Below, piece by piece: positions 57,764 through 64,000 of a DNA stretch of 64,000 nt. The first letter of the stretch is position 1. Each line of letters begins with the position of its first letter. Position numbers and translations under genes: made by a program. Source of the DNA: Melanocharis versteri (Eukaryota > Chordata > Aves > Passeriformes > Melanocharitidae); NCBI GenBank assembly GCA_013397845.1, contig VZTG01005544.1, forward strand, positions 1,780,320 to 1,844,319, in the 5' to 3' direction. The notes beneath the pieces are model-generated. The model worked only from the letters and a program-made list of their open reading frames with translations, did no database searches and was not told where the DNA came from.

Positions 57764-60440
57764 GCACCCATGATGGACTGAGTCAAACCTGTCTTTTGCT
57801 TACCTCATATTCCTGTGATATCAACTCCAGTCTCCACAGCAGACAAAACTGTCTGGTGCCATAACGCTTCTGTAGAGGCTTGCAAAGCTCTGCTTGCAGG
57901 AGACAGCTGAAGTACCAACGTACCCACTTTGCCACCAGACTCTCCCCCGAATCTCCTAGGACTCATCTCCTGTGCAACAGCAGAGACTGGGCAGCCCCCC
58001 GCAGACACAGACGGGAGGCAGCCATAGCAGGGCAATGCTTGTCCTGAGCTATGCTCTCTCACTTTCCATTCTGTTCTTTTCCCAGCAAACACAACCACGT
58101 CCCATTGCAACGACCAGGTGAAAGGTGAGCTGGATGTGCTGGGAAGTGGACAGGCAGGATGGCACTTAGTGTGACTTTCCAGAGCATCCCTGTCAATCAT
58201 CCCCTGATACCTAAGTGAGGTAAGCTGTCACAGTCTCTGTCCACCCCTGTGACCCCACAGCCCAGCACAGTCTGGTGGGTCCAGCACAGGGTCACAGCAT
58301 GGCAAAGCTGCTGTGAAACTGCGTCAGCCTGAGGTTTGTGCTAGGGCCAAGAGGTGGGAGGATGAGGAGGATGCCAGCCAGCACTGTCCCTTGAGCTGTG
58401 GTCAGGGTTTCTGTCCCCAGCACCTTCCACGCTCATTATGAGTATGTGACCCAAGTCCCTGAGAACAACCCGTGTTTATTTTAGCACGTTGTCATGGTGA
58501 TCACTAGTCTTGCCAATGGATACTGACTTGCAAAGCATTGTTATTTGTGTAGTTACTCTTACAGGTAAAAGCTCACCTGCTGGACTCATATGCCATCTGC
58601 CTGCCCCAGCATTCCTTCTTTAACAGGAGTCAGGACCAGGCACTTCAGAAATTCCACAAGAGGCCATTTACAAAATCCTGACCATAGATGAGGCTTTGTC
58701 TACACACCTGTCAACTAGAAAAGTCAAAAGTCACATGCTCACTTAAAAAAAAAAATGCTGCAAATGCCTATGTCCATGAAACTCAATTTTTCTTTTTTTT
58801 TTTTTCCCAGACAACATCCTGCATGAGATGCCAAGTAGTGCTCCAGAGTATTCACCAAACTTTTTAAGGACCAGTCAGAGAAAGCATTTTGCAGGATTCA
58901 TAGAGCTCCATTTACTTTTTAAGAGTATCCATATAAGATGCAACTTCCCTGCTGATATTAAAGAGGAGATGCTTTGTGTGCAAGGCCAGTCCCAACTGCC
59001 CCACTTGCAGCAGACCTATCACAGTCCCATGTACCACACTCTGCATCTTTAGAAATCCTCTAATGACTACCTGCCTACTTTGGCCACTTCCCTTCTAGTC
59101 GATGACATTTCTGAGGTCAGTCAAGTTGTTCCTGAACAGCAGTCTTGGGGTTTTTGGGGGTATTTTTTTTTTATTAAATAATCTTTCTATATTCCCTTAC
59201 CCTAAAGTCATCTATTTTGTCTGTGAGGGCATTGTGCTCACCTTCTGATCTTCATGCTCTCCATGTCTCTCTCCCACATATTGCAAAAGTCAGCAGGAGC
59301 TGACCTTTCTCCTCACCAGCTGTCAGACCCGGCTGGGGCTCCTGAACAGTGAGACTATTGCCTTGTGGGGTTTTTCTTTTTGTCTTCTCAATCTATCTTA
59401 AAAGTAAATATGGACCAAATGACAAAAATTCATACATTACCAGTCTGTGCTGCAGGCAGTTACACAATTGCAGAGATTGGAAAACACGTGGAGCAGGGAT
59501 TGATTAAAATATGGTGGGCCAATGGCATTATGCATCTTATTTCTTTCACAGACGTAGTCCTAAAAGTATTCTAGGACAGGCTTGAGAACATGGTGATAAT
59601 CTTTTATTTATAGTGATTAAATTGTTACCATGATGAAAATTTATATTCTTGTTTGCGTGTGCCACTGCTCATTTCCAAAATCTCTCTTTTGGGTGGAAGA
59701 TATTTTTATTACGAGCTTCACTTCCAGTAGGATCAACACAGACGAAGTCTAATAGGCTATGCTAAGATATAAATAGGAATGGAAACAGGCAAAGAAAATA
59801 ACATTATCACATTTTTTGAGTGAGAAACTGAGAGAAATCAGCTGTGGGTACCAACTACCTGAAAGTGCTCTCTCCAGTTAATTTAAAGAGTTCCAAAAAA
59901 TTCACCTGGAAAATGTGTTGCAAAACAGTGAATATAACCTTGATTTCCGGTGTCCTAGATTGCTACCTCAAGAAAAAATAATCCATTTTTTTTAAATGCA
60001 AAACAAAATTAAGAGATAAGACAGAACATTTGTACTACCAATGGAAATACTTGTATAAATACGGTATCATATAGATGATGAAATATGACCCTGTCTAGAT
60101 ACGTTGGATAAAATCATTACACTATGATTTGAAAACGCAGCACAAGAAGAAAGCAGATGCTTATGATTTTCACCTTATTAGATGTTCTTTCTGAGAACAT
60201 GGTCTGGGCCACGTTTTTAGCCAGTGAGTTTTGTGACACTGAGCTGGAAACTCTTCACACGTTGGCGCTGTGTCATGGTAAGCTGTGTCTCATGGTGGTT
60301 TGAGAAGGTAAGACTTTGAAATAAATCACAAAAAACAGACATGAAACTGAAAATAAAAGCCCAAGAGCACAGTACTGTCTCCATTTAGTGGATTTTGACT
60401 TTTCCAGGAGATATACCCAACCTGCAGGTCAGACTTTGTC
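57764..60440. other. noncoding segment, 2.7 kb
   Basis: No gene called. A strong pyrimidine tract followed by cccag at 58790-58810 looks like a 3' splice site but may equally be a reversed poly-A. The 74-codon frame after it has no motif. T-run near 59163-59173. AT-rich from 59.5 kb. Confidence 0.45.
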
Positions 60441-60520
60441 TGCAGAGAAGGGATACAGGCAGTGCTGGACTGCATGAAGGCAGTGGTCAATCTGATTCAG
60501 TATGCCACCTGGTAGGGACC
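60441..60520 (+). mobile_element. possible very old CR1-like tail
   Basis: gggatacaggcagtgctgga then ctgattcagtatgccacctg resembles the old amniote CR1/L3 end 'ggatactggactagatgg..ctgatccagtatggca'. About 80 bp, diverged. Confidence 0.45.
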
Positions 60521-61549
60521 AAGGAGGCATCAGAAGAAGGTTCAAGACCTTTCTCTCATGAGGGAACTTTCCTACTTTCCCACAGAAGGTTAAGGTCTTC
60601 TCATTCCTGGGTGCATAAGAATTTATTTCCTTTCTCTTGCTCTGGTTGAAAGAAAACTGTTCTTTACCATTTAGAGTATTCTGCAGACTATCTGGTGAGT
60701 AAGGAGCTTTCATCATACAGACACAAAAATAGAGAGAGTTTTATGGGGTGTGTTTCATTCCCGTTGGGTGCCCACCAGCCATGACTACTGCCCTTTGGGC
60801 CACACAATCAACCTCCTCACTCATGAAGATAAATGTCGTATCAGCCCTGCAGTAAGCCATCATCTATTCTTGAGAAACAAAGAGAGTATATAGCATGACC
60901 TTCCTTGAAATATTGGATCTATTTACACGGGTTTGCGTGGACCACATTACTTATGAGTCACCAAGGGGAAACTGAGCTCCTTGTAGATAAAGCGATCAGT
61001 GCAAACCACTGTAAATAAATCTGAAATTTCTATGAAGGTCGCACTGTGTCTGATTTATACTTCAGCACCCTATGAAATAATGTTGACCAGGTAAGTGGTT
61101 TTCAATTATTTTTTTTTATTCACATAAGAAAAGGAAAAAAAAAAAAAACCCAACAAAAAAACCACAAAAAACCCCAACCTTTTTTGTAGGATAAGGAACT
61201 GCTCTATTTTAAAGTGCATCTGGTTAGAGAGATGACACATGCCCAGGAAGTAAGTTATTGTCTGGCATAAGGCTAAATGTTGCTGTACCTGATTTTGCTG
61301 CCCTAACTAACCAGGATGACTTCAATGGGCATACAGGGCAGAGAAGCCCAGCAGCAGCCATGGATGATCCTTAGACAGTATGAAGCTCCATTTTCTTGAT
61401 TAATCTATACCTTAGTTTTCATTATTAACCCCAGTACAGGTCAAGCCCAAATGAAACTTTTGTATCACTAAAGTAGGAACTATCATAAGCACAGGCTTTT
61501 TGGTCTTGCAAGGTAAGAAATGCTCCAGTGGCCATATTATAGAAGTGGA
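60521..61549. other. noncoding segment
   Basis: A-rich runs at 61136-61148 with aaccc-type units to 61185. No gene or clear transposon. Confidence 0.45.
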
Positions 61550-61660
61550 AGTCAGGAATGTTGCATCTGCCATTAATCTGCTTTGTGACCAGTTTCACTT
61601 CCCCTTCCAGCTGTCATCTGACCTGTCTGTTAAAGCAGGCAAGCCCTTGGTACCGGAGGA
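61550..61660 (+). mobile_element. possible MIR-like SINE fragment, sense
   Basis: ggaagtcaggaatgttgcat, ctgccattaatctgctttgt, then gaccagtttcacttcccctt matches the order of a sense amniote MIR ('caggactcctggg...ctgccactgacctgctgtgtgacc'). Diverged. Confidence 0.45.
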
Positions 61661-62682
61661 GACTAACTGATGCAATTAGGAGCAATAACATGAGGACTCC
61701 ATTTTAGGTTCAGGGATATTGATAGGTTTTCTACTTGCTGTCCATGATGTCACTGGAAGGTAAAAATGGTAGCTAGTGAGCTTGGTCACCTTGTATGTCC
61801 TTCTGAGCCCCAAAATACATGTTTTAGTGTTCTAAAGAGGGTGAAATAAAAACTGTTTTAGAGCACCTAAGCTTAGCACGGGAAGAAAAATATTTTGAGG
61901 ATTACAGCAAGGTTGAACTTGCCTGGACTGTTACTCATTCTCACAGAAATAAGTTTTACTTAACACAAGCCAAGATTCAGGAAGACTGAGAGGGTCTTCA
62001 GAGACACTAAGCAGCCTCAGTGATCACAGCAGATGAACATCAAATCTGGCAGTGACAATGATGTGCTCTGGAAAAAGAGAAAAGTTGGAGTTACTTCATG
62101 ACTCTTCCACAATCTCAGGGAAACATGCCTTCTTTAAAATTTCCTGGAAAAATACACCCAGGGCTCAAACTTCAGCCCAGTTTTTAAAGTTCTTAATAAA
62201 ATGGCCTGAGTTAGAAGCTGATCTGAAGAACAGCCTTCCAGGGAGTCTGGCTACAATAAGGTTTTTCTAAACCAGACTGAGATTTTAGAAACAAATTAGT
62301 TCATTTAAACCTGACTGGGACCAGCCTTTTGCCAGCCTCAGCAGTTCTGCCACACCTCAGGACCTTTTATCAAATCTATGCCTCAGCAAATTTAAATGCT
62401 AGTTTAACTGCTGTTGTTAGTTAAATGACAGTTAATTACATCCTTGTAGCTCAGATTAATCACTTTAGCATATGAGTAGCTTACACATTGGACAGGGTGT
62501 ATCTGAAATGTCTCTGGGAAAGCTGAGTCAGAGCAGCAGTTTTCCCTTCACTGTGAAACCACCTTTCTGCCCCACCAAGGGCAAACCTGAGCACCCGCCA
62601 GCCCTCCAGTGCCACCCTCAGCACAGCAGGTGTCTCAGCTGGGCTGGTCACTGCCTTCTCAGGGAAAGGACTGAGAACAGCC
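61661..62682. other. noncoding segment
   Basis: No gene recognised. AT-rich around 62380-62470 with ttaaat words. Confidence 0.4.
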
Positions 62683-62882
62683 TCGTGGCACACAGGACTG
62701 GCAAAAGCACTGGAACACATTCCCTGGAGAGGTGGTGGATGCCACATCCCTTGAAACGCTCACGGTTAGGTTGGACGGGGCTCTGAGCAGCCTGGTCTAG
62801 ATGAAGATGTTCCTGGGCATTGCAGAGGTGTTGGACTAGACAACCTCTAAAGGTCCCTTCCAACCCAAGCTATGCTGATTAT
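62683..62882 (+). mobile_element. CR1 LINE 3' end
   Basis: gcactggaacacattccctg, gatgccacatcccttgaaac, ggacggggctctgagcagcc, ttggactagacaacctctaa and aggtcccttccaacccaagc in plus order, with a reduced tail (tatgctgattata). About 200 bp. Confidence 0.93.
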
Positions 62883-63050
62883 ATAGGATTGGAGACTAAA
62901 ATATTGTTAAAGTAGAATGATCATATTAAGCAAGTGGGGGTTTTTTGCCGCTATTATTAACACCATTATGATTGTGCCAGTTCTTCTCACAAGTACCAGA
63001 CAGGAAGAAACCCCAAGTTGTCCCAGTCCCTATGTAAACTCCAATTCACA
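62883..63050. other. short spacer
   Basis: Nothing recognisable; a T-run near 62939-62946. Confidence 0.4.
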
Positions 63051-63480
63051 TCCTAGAAAACTGCCACTTAAACTTTACAGATAAATTACATCAAGTGATT
63101 GCTATTTAATTTGAGTGTAATGGCTTTAGAGTAATTGCACCGCAAAACCATCTATGCAAAGTATTAATTCATATTTTTATTTATTTCATTTGGCAGTTGG
63201 TTTTCCTGCCTTCTCTTCATCCGGATTTATCAGTAGTCTGGCGACCCTCAAAGACCATTTGAGAAGTGGTACAGACCTGGCAAGGGCTAAATCCTAACAG
63301 AAGACTCTCTGAAACTCACTGTAAAGCTCTCTCATTCTGTTGCTCCACAGACCCTGCTTCACCATCTGCCTCGCGAATTAGATTTTTTGTTGCTGTATTT
63401 CACAGATTTAAAAATATGGTTATTATGATCCATAAACCAGCTTTCACAGAGATTATTAATTAAGTCCCAAATATTGTACT
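63051..63480. other. candidate conserved noncoding element
   Basis: Repeat-free AT-rich block with words such as gctatttaatttgagtgtaa, gtattaattcatattttta and agattattaattaagtc. No coding frame of interest. Composition-based candidate. Confidence 0.28.
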
Positions 63481-64000
63481 GACGTGCTTTGTGAAATATA
63501 TCTCCAACGTCAGAGCACTGCTGCTGTTATGACCCATCTGCATAATATTATCTCAGAGTGCTTAAAGGCCCCAAGTTTTGTGTTTGCTGCAGGGGATGGG
63601 GGGGAGTTTTGTTTTGTTATCCCTCGTAGCAGTTCAAGAAGTAAAACCTGGAGCCTTAAAGTCAGGTGGGTGAGATAAATTGAAAAGGATCTTATTGCTC
63701 TCAAACACTCTCCTGGAAACAATGGCATCTTGACATTTTATCAGTCACTCATGCGGTCATTCTCAGCGGTATCAGCCAGAGCTTGAAGGATAGAGCCGTA
63801 AAGAAAGGATTGTCAGCCATAAACATTCCTCAAAACCATGAAAGCCACAAATGAAAGCTTAAGTAATGGAGGACGGAATACCCTTGATATTTCAACAATT
63901 ACCTGCAACAACAGGCTTTGTTCAGAGCCCAGGCCATTTTTTTAAAAGCCTTTAGTTGTCATGGTCAGAATAGCATAGGGGAAAAAAAAAAAAAAAAAAA
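63481..64000. other. noncoding segment ending in poly-A at the window edge
   Basis: No gene called. The last about 20 bases (63982-64000) are all A, cut by the window limit, so it cannot be decided whether this is a microsatellite, a tail or a pre-gap homopolymer. Confidence 0.5.

Noticed and set aside
57421..57786. 121-codon minus frame resembling a protein
   Set aside because: It is the CR1 ORF2 C-terminus, already annotated as a transposon.
1..64000. CRISPR arrays, bacterial operons, phage genes, tRNA or rRNA genes
   Set aside because: None fit: no spaced identical repeats, no tRNA box A/B pair outside SINE remains, and sequence is clearly vertebrate.
1..64000. Endogenous retrovirus or LTR pair
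   Set aside because: No long direct terminal repeats, primer-binding site or gag/pol motif was noticed by eye. A repeat-library search would be needed to exclude solo LTRs.

Overview
The window looks like avian nuclear DNA, most likely from a songbird. At least a dozen CR1 non-LTR retrotransposon fragments of several ages carry the bird-type 3' end (octamer repeats related to ATTCTATG, preceded by a 'ggttggaagggacct'-type block). Fragments resembling ancient amniote SINEs (MIR/CORE type) are also present, together with short scaffold gaps and homopolymer-flanked single Ns typical of a draft vertebrate assembly. No operons, ribosome-binding sites or compact genes are present.

I find no confirmed protein-coding gene, rRNA or tRNA in the 64 kb. 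Nearly all long open frames lie in GC-rich DNA, start at non-ATG codons, or are remains of CR1 ORF2. The one non-repeat stretch with exon-like properties is 26427-26571 on the minus strand: 145 bp, 48 in-frame codons, flanked by AG and GT. I cannot identify it and rate it low. The window is best read as a gene desert or a very large intron.

Layout. 1-9 kb is AT-rich noncoding DNA with one plus CR1 (2741-3090), one minus CR1 stopped near a gap (6643-6832), a palindrome (6401-6420), a MIR-like fragment (7565-7695) and a candidate conserved block (8010-8260). 9-19 kb contains a GC-rich stretch (about 14.0-16.2 kb), two candidate conserved blocks (16200-16460 and 18300-18800) and a CR1 tail. 19-30 kb holds a poly-A gap, MIR-like and very old CR1 remains and the exon candidate. 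30-31 kb is a CR1 cluster with one CR1 apparently inserted into another. 34-38 kb has a hairpin, another palindrome-family fragment and an old CR1 with its FADD-like reverse-transcriptase motif replaced by LTDD. 39.4-40.9 kb is a decayed CR1 5' half (ORF1 esterase-like region plus ORF2 endonuclease and linker) lacking its 3' end. 41-50 kb is mostly noncoding with two old CR1 pieces. 50-64 kb has five more CR1 pieces, a GGAA microsatellite with a suspicious gap, an AT-rich inverted repeat and further conserved-looking AT-rich blocks.

If the window has a function, it is probably regulatory. Several AT-rich, homeodomain-motif-rich blocks free of recognisable repeats look like candidate enhancers. 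This is inference from composition, and an alignment to chicken, turtle and mammal genomes would decide it.
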